Source: Blastococcus aurantiacus | GTDB lineage: Bacteria; Actinomycetota; Actinomycetes; Mycobacteriales; Geodermatophilaceae | NCBI RefSeq assembly: GCF_900102425.1 | Contig: NZ_FNBT01000002.1 | Coordinates: 558,001-622,000 of the forward strand | Direction of reading: 5' to 3' | Length of the DNA stretch: 64,000 nucleotides | In this document: positions 8,735 through 20,485 of the stretch, piece by piece | Layout of the letters: each line of letters opens with the position of its first letter | How positions within the stretch are numbered: the stretch's first letter is position 1 | The notes under the pieces: generated by a model | Database searches by the model: none | What the model saw: only the letters and a program-made list of their open reading frames with translations | What the model was told of the DNA's origin: nothing | Translations under genes and position numbers: made by a program

Positions 8735-8912
8735 GCCGCCATGCTGGCACCGGTCCGACCGTCCGGCTCGGGAAGGCTCCTCACATCCCCGGCGCGACGA
8801 CCCCGGCGACGCCCCACTTGCGTCGGGCGCCTCCCCACGGCCTAGGGTCGGCAGGCAAGCGTGCGCCATGCCTTATGCGCGCACGGGTCCCGCGCGCAGA
8901 GGAGCATGCGAG

Positions 8913-11250
<2,338 letters not shown>

Positions 11251-11376
11251 CCCCGTCCCGCTCTCCCGGGAACACCCGGTAGCGTTTCCGCCCGCGATAC
11301 CGGAGCGACGTGGGGGCGTCACCCGGATCCGCCGTCCGATCCCCATGCGCATGCCCGTCCGCGGCAGGAGGTGACC

Positions 11377-14043
11377 GTGCTCCCCGATTCCCCGTCGGGA
11401 CCCGGCGGTGACCTGTTCGCCATCGGCGGCGAGGCCGGGCGCATCATGGCCGTCTTCGACTGGTCGACCACCCCACTGGGCCCGGTGGAGGGGTGGCCGG
11501 CCAGCCTGCGCTTCGCCATCCGGTCGGTGCTCGTCTCCCGACTGCCGATGGTTCTGGCCTGGGGACCGGAGTTCATCCAGTTCTACAACGACGCCTACGC
11601 CCCCCTGATCGGCGCCCAGCACCCGGCGATCGGCCAGGACATCCGGATCACCTTCGCCGCCGGGTGGGACGTCCTCGGCCCGCCGATCGAGCACGCCATG
11701 ACCACGCTGGAGCCCTCCTGGTTCCCGGCGCTGCCGCTGCTGCTCGAACGCCACGGGTACCGGGAGGAGACGTTCTTCCGGGTCACGCATGCGCCGGTCT
11801 TCGACGATGACGGCGCGGTGCGCGGCATGCTGTCCATCGGCCTGGAGGTGACCGGGGAGGTCGTCGGCGCGCGTCGGCAGCGGCTGCTGCACGAGTTGGC
11901 GGCGACCACCGGCGACCTCGGGGACGAGGCGCAGGTCGTGCGGGCGATGTGCGAGAAGCTGGGCGGCGATCCGCTCGACGTCCCGTTCGCGGCGGCCTAC
12001 CTCGCAGGGCCGGACGAGCCGCATCTGCGCCTCGTCGGGACCGTCGGCTGCGACGCCGCAGACCTGCCGGCCGTCACCGAACCGGACGCCGCCGAGGTGG
12101 TGCGGGCGCTCGGCGGGCTCGCTCTCCCCGGCGGCCCCTGGGGCGATCCGGTCACCGAGTCGGTCGTCCTGTCCCTCGCCGGCAGCCCGGGGGCGGCACC
12201 CGTGGGCGTGCTCGTCGTCGGCAGGAGCCCCAACCTGGCCCTCGACGACGAGTACCGCTCCTTCCACGGGCTCATGGCGGCGCAGTTCGCCGGTGCGGTG
12301 GCGACGTCACGGGCGATCGCGTCCCAGCGCCGGCGGGCCGAGGCGCTCGCCGAGCTCGACCGGGCCAAGACCACCTTCTTCTCCGACGTGAGCCACGAGC
12401 TGCGGACCCCGCTGACGCTGCTCCTGGGCCCGATCAGCGACGCCCTGGACCGTTCCGAGGGACTCCCCGCCGAGGTGCGGGAGGAGCTGGAGCTCGCGCT
12501 GCGCAACGGCCGGCGGCTGCAACGCCTGGTCAACGATCTGCTCGACTTCGCCAGCATCGAGGCGGGGCGGGCGCACCCGGTGCGGGTGCGGACCGACGTG
12601 GCCACCTTCACCGCCGAGCTCGCCGGGATCTTCCGCGCCGCCGCCGAGCGGGCGGGGCTGCGGCTGACCGTCGACTGCCCGCCGGTGGCCGGGCCCTCCT
12701 ACGTCGACCCCCGCATGTGGGAGAAGATCGTCGTCAACCTGCTGGCCAACGCGGTGAAGTACACGTTCGTCGGCGGCATCGACGTGGGTCTCACCTCGGA
12801 CGAATCGGGTTTCCGGCTCACCGTCCGCGACACCGGCGTGGGCATCGTGGCCGAGGAGCTGCCGCACCTCTTCGAGCGCTTCCACCGGGTCGCCGGGGCC
12901 ACGGCCCGCACCCGGGAGGGCACCGGCATCGGGCTGGCACTGGTCCAGGAGCTGACCGCTCTCCACGGCGGGACCGTCTCCGTGGTCAGCGAGCCCGGCG
13001 TCGGCAGCACCTTCACCGTGGCGCTGCCCTACGGCGCCCCCGATCCGAGCGCTGACGAGGACCGGGCAGCAGCCCAGCCGTCCGAGGCCGCACGGGGCGA
13101 GGCGGCGAGCTGGGAGGACGACACCAGCCGGCCCGGTGAGCCGGCGCCGGGCGGCTCCCTGGGCGCGCACGTCCTCGTCGTGGACGACAACGCCGACATG
13201 CGCAGCTACCTGGCCCGGCTGCTCGGTGCCCATTGGGCGGTGCGCACCACGGCCAACGGCGAGGAGGCACTCCGGGCGGTCGCCGAGCGACAGCCGGACG
13301 TCGTCCTGACCGACGTGATGATGCCGCGGATCGACGGCTTCGAACTGTTGCGCGCCTTGCGGTCGGACCCGGCCACGCGCCACATCCCGGTGATCATGCT
13401 GACCGCGCGGGCGGGGCTGGAGGCTTCGGTCGAGGGCCTGGAGGCCGGCGTCGACGACTACCTCGCCAAGCCCTTCCGCGCCGACGAGCTCATCGCCCGG
13501 GTCCGGGTCGTGCTCGAGCGCGCCACCGGGCGGACCGGTCCCATCCCGTTGCCCGTGCAGGCGAGGACGGACGGGTTCGCGTCGGTCGCGGCCGCACCGG
13601 TGGTCCCGACGGCTCCCCTCGCCGCCGCGGCCCCGGCTCCGCGACCGCCCGCCGACCCCACCCCGCCGGAGCACCAGCTGGGCCGGTGGCGGCTGCCCGC
13701 CGAGGCCGCCTCGGTGCCGGTGCTGCGGCGGGGGATGCGCGCGGTGCTGGCCGAGGCGGGCGTCGACCCCGACCGGGCGTACGACCTGCTGCTGGCCGCC
13801 GGTGAGGCCGCGACCAATGCCATCGAGCACGCGCAGCGCCCCAGCCAGCCGTTCGTCGACGTCACGGTCGGCGTGCGAGGGGACCGGCTGGAGATCGTGG
13901 TGCGCGACTACGGGCAGTGGCGCGAGCGGGTGCCGAGCATGGACCGTGGCCGCGGATCCACCCTGATGAGCGCGTTCGCCGACGTCACCGCCGTCCCCAG
14001 CCCCACCGGGACGACGGTCGTCATCCGCAGCCCGCTGGCCTGA
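11377..14043 (+). CDS. Hybrid sensor histidine kinase with receiver and RsbW-like ATPase tail
   Basis: An 888-residue soluble multidomain signalling protein. Order: PAS-like sensor (about 20-160, FDWSTTPLGPVEGWP, FIQFYNDAYAPLIG), GAF-like region (about 170-315), HisKA with phospho-acceptor His340 in SDVSHELRTPL, HATPase (NLLANAVKYT, DTGVGI, GTGIGLAL), receiver domain from ~598 with Asp646 in LTDVMMP and Lys in LAKPF, a Pro/Ala-rich linker, and from ~769 a second, RsbW-type HATPase (EAATNAIEHA, VVRDYGQW). No transmembrane segment. Start: GTG at 11371 lies inside the aggagg ribosome site; the GTG at 11377, 5 bases after it, is better. The kinase plus anti-sigma-like tail suggests control of a partner-switching stress pathway (inference). 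Confidence 0.88.
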   Translation: MLPDSPSGPGGDLFAIGGEAGRIMAVFDWSTTPLGPVEGWPASLRFAIRSVLVSRLPMVLAWGPEFIQFYNDAYAPLIGAQHPAIGQDIRITFAAGWDVLGPPIEHAMTTLEPSWFPALPLLLERHGYREETFFRVTHAPVFDDDGAVRGMLSIGLEVTGEVVGARRQRLLHELAATTGDLGDEAQVVRAMCEKLGGDPLDVPFAAAYLAGPDEPHLRLVGTVGCDAADLPAVTEPDAAEVVRALGGLALPGGPWGDPVTESVVLSLAGSPGAAPVGVLVVGRSPNLALDDEYRSFHGLMAAQFAGAVATSRAIASQRRRAEALAELDRAKTTFFSDVSHELRTPLTLLLGPISDALDRSEGLPAEVREELELALRNGRRLQRLVNDLLDFASIEAGRAHPVRVRTDVATFTAELAGIFRAAAERAGLRLTVDCPPVAGPSYVDPRMWEKIVVNLLANAVKYTFVGGIDVGLTSDESGFRLTVRDTGVGIVAEELPHLFERFHRVAGATARTREGTGIGLALVQELTALHGGTVSVVSEPGVGSTFTVALPYGAPDPSADEDRAAAQPSEAARGEAASWEDDTSRPGEPAPGGSLGAHVLVVDDNADMRSYLARLLGAHWAVRTTANGEEALRAVAERQPDVVLTDVMMPRIDGFELLRALRSDPATRHIPVIMLTARAGLEASVEGLEAGVDDYLAKPFRADELIARVRVVLERATGRTGPIPLPVQARTDGFASVAAAPVVPTAPLAAAAPAPRPPADPTPPEHQLGRWRLPAEAASVPVLRRGMRAVLAEAGVDPDRAYDLLLAAGEAATNAIEHAQRPSQPFVDVTVGVRGDRLEIVVRDYGQWRERVPSMDRGRGSTLMSAFADVTAVPSPTGTTVVIRSPLA

Positions 14044-14062
14044 CCGCGCGGGCGCCCCGGCC

Positions 14063-15514
14063 TCAGGGCAGTAGCCAGGTGTCCTTGCTGCCGGGGACCG
14101 GCCCGCCCAGCTCCACGCGCGTCCACGCCGCTGGCAGGGCCCGGATTCCACCGCCGGTCACGACGGAGAACACCCGCAACCTGGCTCTCCGGGGGTGCAG
14201 CGCGCCGTCCACCAGCGCCGGCAGGGTCGCCTCCTCGACGGGCTCCCTGGCCACGAACCGGTGCGGCGCCGCGTCCACCGCGGCGGCCAGCCGGGTGAGC
14301 GCCGCGGCACCGCAGGTACGACCGTCCACCGCGCTCTGCCCGCCGTAGGCCGCGACCTCCTCGACGACCAACTGCTGCAGCCGCCCGCGGACCTCGGCCA
14401 GCGCGGCCGGATCGGCCAGCACCCAGGTGCGGGGCGAGGGCAGCAGCGGCTGCTCCCCGAGGTAGAAGCCGATCATCGCCGGCACCCAGGCGAAGGTCGC
14501 GACGTCGTCGGCGACCCCGTTGCCCGGCACGTTCACCAGGCCCAGCCGCCCGGCCCGCACCGCCTCGGTGAGCTGCACGTCCAGCGCCAGGCCCACGGGC
14601 GTCCGGTACGCGCCGAGGCCACCGTCGCCGAAGCGCCGGTACAGGACGTCGACCGGACGGCGCCGGCCGTCCACGGCGATCTCCAGGCCACCGTCGGCGC
14701 GCGGCCAGAGGTCGGCGGCCCGCACCAGCGGCACACCGAGGGCCTCGGCGAGCACCGCGTGCTCGAACGAGGAGGTGTCGGTCTCCCCCGCGCTGAGCAC
14801 GGCGACCTCCGGCGTGCCGGTGCACGCCGGAGGAGCCGCCTCGTCGAGGGCCTGGCGGAGCAGTGCGAGGGCGGCCCCGGGGTCGCCGGGAGCGCCTCCG
14901 GCGAACAGCCCCGGGACGGCGGCGCGGAGGGCCAGCCGGTCCTCCAGGGCGAAGCCGAGTCCGGTGGGCGCGCGCAGGTCGTCGGCGGTCACGGCCCACC
15001 CGCCGTCGGCGGTGCGGACCAGGTCAGCGGCCGCCACCGTCGCCCGGGGCTGGCCCGGCCAGGCCTGGCCGATGGCGCCGGGGTCGCGGGCGGGGTTGTG
15101 CACCACCGCCCACTCCGGCAGCACCCCCGCCCGGACGATCTCCGGGGCGCGGTCGACGTCGCCGCGCCGGCGGCCCGCCGCGCGGTAGGCGTCCGCCAGG
15201 AACGCGCACAGGGCGCGGTGCCGCTGCTCCACGCCGGCGGCCAGCAGCCGCCACTGCGCGGCCGGCAGCAGCCGGGGCAGCGGGTCGAGCGGGACCGGGT
15301 GCCGCTCGTGACGCCCGTCGGTCCAGGTGCCCAGTGCCACGCCGCGGGTCGCCCGCAGCTCGGCGAGGGACCGGGCCGCCGCACCGAGCCCCTCGGCGCC
15401 CAGGTCCGCGAGCGCCGGCTCGAGGACCGCGTAGTCGGGGCTCAGCCGGCCGTCGGGGGTCACCGCCTCGTCGGCGGTGGGAGCGGGGTAGCCGGCGAGC
15501 AGTCCGCCGCTCAC
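14063..15514 (-). CDS. Circularly permuted ATP-grasp protein
   Basis: A 483-residue protein of the circularly permuted ATP-grasp type 2 group (DUF404/DUF407-like), thought to catalyse peptide-bond-type ligations to unknown substrates. Recognisable stretches: YAVLEPALADLG, RRHRALCAFLADAYR-like region, PEWAVVHNPARDP, EVAVLSAGETDTSSFEHAVLAEALGV in pieces, VDVLYRRFGDGG, LVNVPGNGVADDVATFA and SKDTWLLP. GTG start at 15514 overlaps the peptidase stop in a GTGA junction. The usual companions (alpha-E domain protein, transglutaminase-like protein) are absent, so its role may differ. Family call from memory of these motifs. Confidence 0.72.
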   Translation of the reverse strand: MSGGLLAGYPAPTADEAVTPDGRLSPDYAVLEPALADLGAEGLGAAARSLAELRATRGVALGTWTDGRHERHPVPLDPLPRLLPAAQWRLLAAGVEQRHRALCAFLADAYRAAGRRRGDVDRAPEIVRAGVLPEWAVVHNPARDPGAIGQAWPGQPRATVAAADLVRTADGGWAVTADDLRAPTGLGFALEDRLALRAAVPGLFAGGAPGDPGAALALLRQALDEAAPPACTGTPEVAVLSAGETDTSSFEHAVLAEALGVPLVRAADLWPRADGGLEIAVDGRRRPVDVLYRRFGDGGLGAYRTPVGLALDVQLTEAVRAGRLGLVNVPGNGVADDVATFAWVPAMIGFYLGEQPLLPSPRTWVLADPAALAEVRGRLQQLVVEEVAAYGGQSAVDGRTCGAAALTRLAAAVDAAPHRFVAREPVEEATLPALVDGALHPRRARLRVFSVVTGGGIRALPAAWTRVELGGPVPGSKDTWLLP

Positions 15515-17376
15515 AGCCAGCTGTCGAACCAGGCGGTGACCCGGCCGCTCAGCTCGACGAGGTGGTCGCGACCGACCACGGTGTGCCCCTCGCCGGGCAG
15601 CAGGAGCAGCTCGCAGGGTGCACCCCGGGCGGCGAGCTCCTGATGCGCCTGCACCGACTCGGCGACGGGCACGTTGGTGTCCCGGTCGCCGTGGGCGAGC
15701 AGCAGCGGAGCGGTCACCCGGTCCAGTGCCGACATCGGCGAGATCGACGCCAGCATCTCCCGGTCGGCGACGGGGTCGCCGTACTCGGTGACCGAGGCCG
15801 CGGCCATCCACGGTTCGGTACCGGCGAAGAAGGTCCGCAGGTCGCTCATACCGGCCAGGGTGGCACCGGCGGCGAACAACTCGGGCCACCGGGTCAGGGC
15901 GACCAGCGCGAGATAGCCGCCGTAGGACCAGCCGTGGGCACCGATCCGGCCGGGTGCGGCGATGCCGGAGGTGACCAGCTCGTCGACCGTCGTCCGCACG
16001 TCCTCGAAGGAGGACGCACGGGCCGCGCCGTCGTCGGAGGTCATGAACGCGCGGCCGAACCCTCCGGAGCCGCGCACGTTGGGCGCGAAGACCGTCAACC
16101 CGGCGGCGACCAGGCTCTGCACGAGCGGGTTGAACGCCGGCCGCTCCTGACCCTCGGGACCGCCGTGGAAGCTGACCACCGTCCGGTTCGGGGCGTGCGC
16201 GCCGCGCGGGGTGTAGAGCCATCCCGACAGCGGCATGCCGTCGGGGGCGCGGTACTCGTGCCGCTCGGGCAGCACCATGCGTGCGGCGGACGGGCGGGGG
16301 GCGGACAGGCGCAGCGTCGCGGCCGGCCGGACGCCGTCGAGGTCCACCCGCCACAGCGCGCGCGGCGTGGTCGGTCCGGTCAGCTCGGCGACCATCGTGC
16401 GGCCGTCGGACGTCAGCGACCAGCCCGGCAGGACGGCGTCGGGCAGCGGGACCCTGCGCACCAGCGCGCCGTCGGACAGCGCGTGCACCGCGAGCTCGGT
16501 GAGCCCCCCGGCGTTCCAGATCGCGAGCACCGTGCCGTCGGGGCGCAGCGCGTAGCCGTCGAGGTCGGCGTCGGCGCGGTACAGCACCGTGCGCCCCTCC
16601 CCCGTCGGGCCGTCCGGCCCCAGCGGCACCTCGACCAGGCCGGCGCGGTCGGCGAGCAGCGGCCCGGGGAGGGAGGCGCGGAGGTAGACCGCCAGCCCGT
16701 CCGCGGCGAACCGGCCGTCCTCGGAGGCGACGCCGCCGGGGGCGTCCGGCCGGAGGACCGGTCGCTGCGTCCCCCCGGCCACGTCGACGGCGACGACGTG
16801 CCGGAACCCGCGCGGACCGCGACGGGCCAGGAGCGTCCGGCCGTCGGCCGACAGGGCGGAGACGGAGAGGAAGCCGCCACGGGCCAGCGTGCGGCAGGTT
16901 CCCGTGACCACGTCGACGAGGACGACGTCGGCGTCGGGACCGGTGCCGGGGGCGATCGAGCAGAGGTAGGAGCTGGGGCCGGCCCAGAGACCGGCGAACA
17001 CCGTCGCGCGCGGGTCCTCCCCGGCGACGAGGCGTGCACCGGTGCCGTCGGGCCGCACGACGTGCAGCTCGGCGCAGATGGAGCCACCGGGGCTCACCAG
17101 GTAGGCCAGCCAGGCGCCGTCCGGGGACCAGGCGACCGAGACGACCTCCTGCGCCGGCTGCGAGAGGACCCGCGGCGGGTTCCCGCCGTCGACGGGGGCA
17201 ATCTCCAGGCGCGGGATGCCCGACCGGTCGGTCACGTAGGCGACCTGCCGACCGTCCGGCGACACGGTGGGGCACCAGGCACCGACGGCGCCGGCGATGG
17301 ACTCGATCTCGGCGACGACGTCGCGCTCGAGCCTCGCGGGCGTGGCGGGCACCAGGTCGGTCACGGGGCTGGCCAT
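15511..17376 (-). CDS. S9 family prolyl oligopeptidase-like serine peptidase
   Basis: A 621-residue alpha/beta-hydrolase peptidase with an N-terminal beta-propeller (about 20-370; WD40-like repeats such as SPDGRQVAYVTDRSG, SPDGAWLAYLVSPGG, SADGRTLLARRGP) and a C-terminal catalytic domain. Triad: Ser484 in GWSYGG, Asp566 in HGDRDTNVP, His598 in GEGHTV. No signal peptide, so probably cytoplasmic acylaminoacyl/oligopeptidase. ATG at 17376 has gaggagg 4-5 bases upstream. Coupled to the ATP-grasp gene, which may hint at turnover of a ligated peptide (inference). Confidence 0.9.
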   Translation of the reverse strand: MASPVTDLVPATPARLERDVVAEIESIAGAVGAWCPTVSPDGRQVAYVTDRSGIPRLEIAPVDGGNPPRVLSQPAQEVVSVAWSPDGAWLAYLVSPGGSICAELHVVRPDGTGARLVAGEDPRATVFAGLWAGPSSYLCSIAPGTGPDADVVLVDVVTGTCRTLARGGFLSVSALSADGRTLLARRGPRGFRHVVAVDVAGGTQRPVLRPDAPGGVASEDGRFAADGLAVYLRASLPGPLLADRAGLVEVPLGPDGPTGEGRTVLYRADADLDGYALRPDGTVLAIWNAGGLTELAVHALSDGALVRRVPLPDAVLPGWSLTSDGRTMVAELTGPTTPRALWRVDLDGVRPAATLRLSAPRPSAARMVLPERHEYRAPDGMPLSGWLYTPRGAHAPNRTVVSFHGGPEGQERPAFNPLVQSLVAAGLTVFAPNVRGSGGFGRAFMTSDDGAARASSFEDVRTTVDELVTSGIAAPGRIGAHGWSYGGYLALVALTRWPELFAAGATLAGMSDLRTFFAGTEPWMAAASVTEYGDPVADREMLASISPMSALDRVTAPLLLAHGDRDTNVPVAESVQAHQELAARGAPCELLLLPGEGHTVVGRDHLVELSGRVTAWFDSWL

Positions 17377-17672
17377 CGCACCTCCTCGGCTCTCGAACGT
17401 GTGCGTCCCTGGCGGAACGCGAGCGGCAGGATTCCACGGCGCCGGTGCGCACCGGCCCCGCCGGCGACGAACCGACGTCGCGCCGTCGCTCCGCCTCCCC
17501 AGCGGCCCCTCCCGTCACAGCGCGCGCCCCACTCTGCCGAGCGCGCGTTTCCGGGAGGTGTCCTCCACGTCATCGGCAGGTGCCGCTCCCTCACCGAGCC
17601 CCCGATCGGGTGACGGGACGGCGGGACGCGCCGTGCGGGGCGCGCCTGCGGCGCGCTGCGGGCGTGCGCGGA
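17377..17672. other. Intergenic region upstream of divergent S9 peptidase and sepH
   Basis: About 300 very GC-rich bases between divergent genes. I see no credible gene; open frames here run through from neighbours. Apart from the probable sepH -10 box at its right edge, there are only short GC-rich inverted repeats (e.g. around 17635-17665) with no clear role. Confidence 0.6.
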
Positions 17673-17703
17673 TAGCCTCGGGCTCCGGTCTCTCTCCGGA
17701 GCC
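17673..17703 (+). promoter_or_regulatory. Probable sepH -10 box and 5' leader hairpin
   Basis: TAGCCT at 17673-17678 fits an actinobacterial -10 box. It is followed at once by an 8-bp perfect stem (ggctccgg 17681-17688 / ccggagcc 17696-17703) with a tctctct loop, which would lie at the very start of the transcript. The ribosome site aggagg (17722-17727) and the GTG at 17734 follow. Role of the hairpin (stability or control) is a guess. Confidence 0.45.
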
Positions 17704-17733
17704 CTACCGCTCATGCCTTGCAGGAGGTCGCCC

Positions 17734-18639
17734 GTGCGCACGCTGCGCCTCGTGGGTCTCTCCGACGACGGCACGAGCCTGCTGCTGGTCGCCGACACCG
17801 AGGACGGCGAGGAGCGCTTCTCGCTGCCCGTGGACGACCGGCTCCGCGCCGCCGCCCGCGGGGACTCCCGCCGGCTCACCCAGATCGACGTCGACCTCGG
17901 CACCGAGCTCCCGCCGCGGGTCATCCAGTCCCGCATCCGCGCCGGCGAGACGCCCGAGCAGGTGGCGGCCGCGTCCGGGACCCGCGTCGAGCGGATCATG
18001 CGTTTCGCCCACCCCGTGCTCCAGGAGCGCGAGCGGGTCGCCGAGCAGGCGCGCGAGGCGCGGGTGCGGCTCACCGACAGCACGCCGGGCACCACGCTGC
18101 AGCAGTTCATGACCGAGCGCCTGCGGCTGATCGACACCGACATCGACGCCGTAACCTGGGACGCCTACCGCAGCGACACCGGCGCCTGGGTGGTCAGCGG
18201 CGCGTGGCGGGCCGGCGAGAAGTCCGGCACCGCCCGCTGGACCTTCGACCTTCCCTCGCGCACGGTCGCCCCGCTGGACGCCGTGACGACCGACTTCGCC
18301 GAGGGCACGCGCCTGGTCCGCGTCGTCCCCGACGTCCCCACCGGGCCGCCGCCGGCACCCGTCCAGCCCGCCCGGCCGATGACCGTCCTGCGCGAGGAGG
18401 TCCGGCCGACCCCGGCTCCCGAGCCGCCCGCGACGCACGAGGAGCTCCCCGTGCGCGACGTCCACCCGGCCAGCGGTTCCCCGGACGACGCCCGCTCGAT
18501 GGACTCCTTCCTCGACGAGATCGCCGACCACGACACCGTGGTGCTCGGCCGCCCCGGCGAGGACCTCGACTCCGACGACCCCCGCGCCCGCATCCCGGCG
18601 TGGGAGGACATCGTCTTCGGGGTCCGCCGCAACCGCTGA
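17734..18639 (+). CDS. sepH: Septation protein SepH (DUF3071)
   Basis: 301-residue cell-division protein; SepH in Streptomyces and mycobacteria binds FtsZ and stimulates Z-ring assembly. The conserved N-terminal DUF3071 domain is clear: RTLRLVGLSDDGTSLLLV, ERFSLPVDDRLRAAARGD, and a helix-turn-helix region PRVIQSRIRAGETPEQVA...GTRVERIMRFAHPV. The C-terminal third is a proline-rich, acidic, disordered tail ending VFGVRRNR. GTG at 17734 is chosen over an upstream ATG because aggagg lies 6 bases before it and the family starts with MRxLRLVG. Relevant to the FtsZ-like protein at 45.7 kb only as a possible cellular partner of FtsZ. Confidence 0.9.
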   Translation: MRTLRLVGLSDDGTSLLLVADTEDGEERFSLPVDDRLRAAARGDSRRLTQIDVDLGTELPPRVIQSRIRAGETPEQVAAASGTRVERIMRFAHPVLQERERVAEQAREARVRLTDSTPGTTLQQFMTERLRLIDTDIDAVTWDAYRSDTGAWVVSGAWRAGEKSGTARWTFDLPSRTVAPLDAVTTDFAEGTRLVRVVPDVPTGPPPAPVQPARPMTVLREEVRPTPAPEPPATHEELPVRDVHPASGSPDDARSMDSFLDEIADHDTVVLGRPGEDLDSDDPRARIPAWEDIVFGVRRNR

Positions 18640-18691
18640 GTTCCACCTGCGCCCGGCCCGAAAGTCGGTCGCTCCCGTCGGGGGTCCGGCC

Positions 18692-18697
18692 TAGCCT
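18692..18697 (+). promoter_or_regulatory. Probable -10 box (near-leaderless)
   Basis: TAGCCT ends 9 bases before the ATG of the ABC exporter gene, with no ribosome site between, so transcription would start within a few bases of the start codon. One of four similar TANNNT boxes in the window. Confidence 0.4.
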
Positions 18698-18706
18698 CGA
18701 TCCCCC

Positions 18707-20485
18707 ATGGACGCCGCCGCCACCCCTCCCGACGACCGGGGCCGGCTCTCCGCCCTGCTCCGGCTGTGGCCCTACGCGCGCCCCTACCGCGGCCTGATCG
18801 CGCTGACCTTCGCCGCGGCTCTGCTGGCGACGCTGGCCCAGCTGGCCGTTCCGCTGATCACCGCCGCCGTCGTCGACGGGCCGATCGCCGAGGGCGACCG
18901 CGGGGGCCTCGTGCCGCTGCTGGGCCTGGCCCTGGTGTTCGGCGTCGCGGAGGCCGGCCTGTTCTTCCTCCGCCGCTGGGCGATGACCCAGAGCTGCCTG
19001 GCGATCGAGCGCGACCTGCGCGGCGCCCTCTACGAGCGCCTGCAGCGGCTGCCGGTGGCGTTCCACGACCGCTGGCCCTCGGGTCAGCTGCTCTCCCGCG
19101 CGTCCAGCGACATGTCCACGGTGCGCCGCTTCGTGGGCTTCGCCGCGGTGTTCCTCGCGGTCAACCTGATCACCTGCGTCGTCGTCGCGGTCCTGCTGCT
19201 GATCACGTACTGGCCGCTCGGCATCGCCGTCCTCCTCACCACCGTGCCGCTGACCGTGCTCGGCCAGCGCTGGGAGCGGCGCTACAACGTGCAGTCCCGC
19301 CGGGTGCAGGACGAGCAGGGCGAGCTGGCGACCGACGTGGAGGAGGCGGTGCAGGGCATCCGGGTGGTCAAGTCCCTGGGGCGGCGCGGGCTGGTCTTCG
19401 ACCGCTTCGACACCAAGGCGCGGCGGCTGCGCCGGCTGGAGCTGGACAAGGTCCGCACGCTCGCGCTGCTGTGGTGCGTCTTCGAGCTGCACCCGCAGGT
19501 GACGCTGGCGCTCATCCTGGTCGGCGGCGCGGCCGCGGTGAGCACCGGCGCCCTGACCGTGGGCGGGATGGTCGCCTTCGTCGCGCTCTTCACCGTGCTC
19601 CTGTGGCCGATCCTGTCGCTGGGCTGGCTGTTCGCCTTCGCCCAGGAGACCGCCAGCGCGTGCGACCGCATCGGCGAGCTGCTCGACGAGCCGCTGACGG
19701 TCACCGACCGGCCCGGCGTCGTGCCGCAGCCGGTGGGCTCGCCGGCCCGGCTCGCCTTCGAGGGCGTCGGCTTCCGCCACCCCGGGCCGGCCGGCCCGGT
19801 GCTGTCCGGTGTCGACCTCGTCGTCGAGCCGGGCGAGACCGTCGCGCTGGTCGGGGCGACCGGCTCGGGCAAGACCACGCTCACCTCGCTGGTCGGACGG
19901 CTGCACGACGTGACCGAGGGCCGGGTCACCCTGGACGGCGTCGACGTGCGCGACCTGCCGCTGACCCAGCTGCGCGGGATCGTCGCGGTCGCCTTCGAGG
20001 AGGCCACGCTCTTCTCGATGAGCGTCCGGGAGAACCTCACGCTCGGGCGGCCCGACGCCGCCGACGCCGACATCGCCGAGGCGCTGCGGGTGGCCCAGGC
20101 GGAGTTCGTCCGCGACCTGCCGTGGGGCCTGGACACCCGCATCGGCGAGCAGGGCCTGTCGCTGTCCGGCGGGCAGCGGCAGCGGCTGGCGCTGGCCCGC
20201 GCGGTCCTGGGCCGCCCCTCGGTCCTGGTCCTCGACGACCCGCTGTCGGCCCTCGACGTGCACACCGAGGCGCTGGTCGAGCGGGCCCTCCGGGACGTGC
20301 TCGCCGGCACCACCGCGCTGGTCGTCGCGCACCGGCCCTCCACCGTGCTGCTGGCCGACCGGGTGGCGCTGCTGGCCGGCGGCCGGATCGCCGCCGTCGG
20401 CACGCACTCGGAACTGCTGGCCGCCGAGCCCACGTACCGCGACCTGCTGGCGCAGGAGAGCGACCTGGCGGAGGTGATCCCGTGA
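18707..20485 (+). CDS. ABC exporter half-transporter, degenerate Walker B subunit
   Basis: A 592-residue type IV ABC exporter half: six transmembrane helices (about 20-310) and a nucleotide-binding domain with Walker A GATGSGKTT near 383, signature LSGGQRQR near 485, and Walker B VLVLDDPLSALD, in which the catalytic Glu is Asp. This pattern, with a canonical partner encoded next to it, is that of heterodimeric exporters with one non-hydrolysing site (BmrCD/TM287-288 type). The C-terminal GTGA overlap couples it to the partner. Likely multidrug or lipid export; substrate unknown. Confidence 0.9.
   Translation: MDAAATPPDDRGRLSALLRLWPYARPYRGLIALTFAAALLATLAQLAVPLITAAVVDGPIAEGDRGGLVPLLGLALVFGVAEAGLFFLRRWAMTQSCLAIERDLRGALYERLQRLPVAFHDRWPSGQLLSRASSDMSTVRRFVGFAAVFLAVNLITCVVVAVLLLITYWPLGIAVLLTTVPLTVLGQRWERRYNVQSRRVQDEQGELATDVEEAVQGIRVVKSLGRRGLVFDRFDTKARRLRRLELDKVRTLALLWCVFELHPQVTLALILVGGAAAVSTGALTVGGMVAFVALFTVLLWPILSLGWLFAFAQETASACDRIGELLDEPLTVTDRPGVVPQPVGSPARLAFEGVGFRHPGPAGPVLSGVDLVVEPGETVALVGATGSGKTTLTSLVGRLHDVTEGRVTLDGVDVRDLPLTQLRGIVAVAFEEATLFSMSVRENLTLGRPDAADADIAEALRVAQAEFVRDLPWGLDTRIGEQGLSLSGGQRQRLALARAVLGRPSVLVLDDPLSALDVHTEALVERALRDVLAGTTALVVAHRPSTVLLADRVALLAGGRIAAVGTHSELLAAEPTYRDLLAQESDLAEVIP

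Noticed and set aside
14063-17518. A single 3.4-kb minus-strand frame covering both the ATP-grasp gene and the S9 peptidase
   Set aside because: The upper half is a frame shadow; the peptidase has its own full frame with intact triad, and the ATP-grasp protein begins at a GTGA overlap. No fusion.
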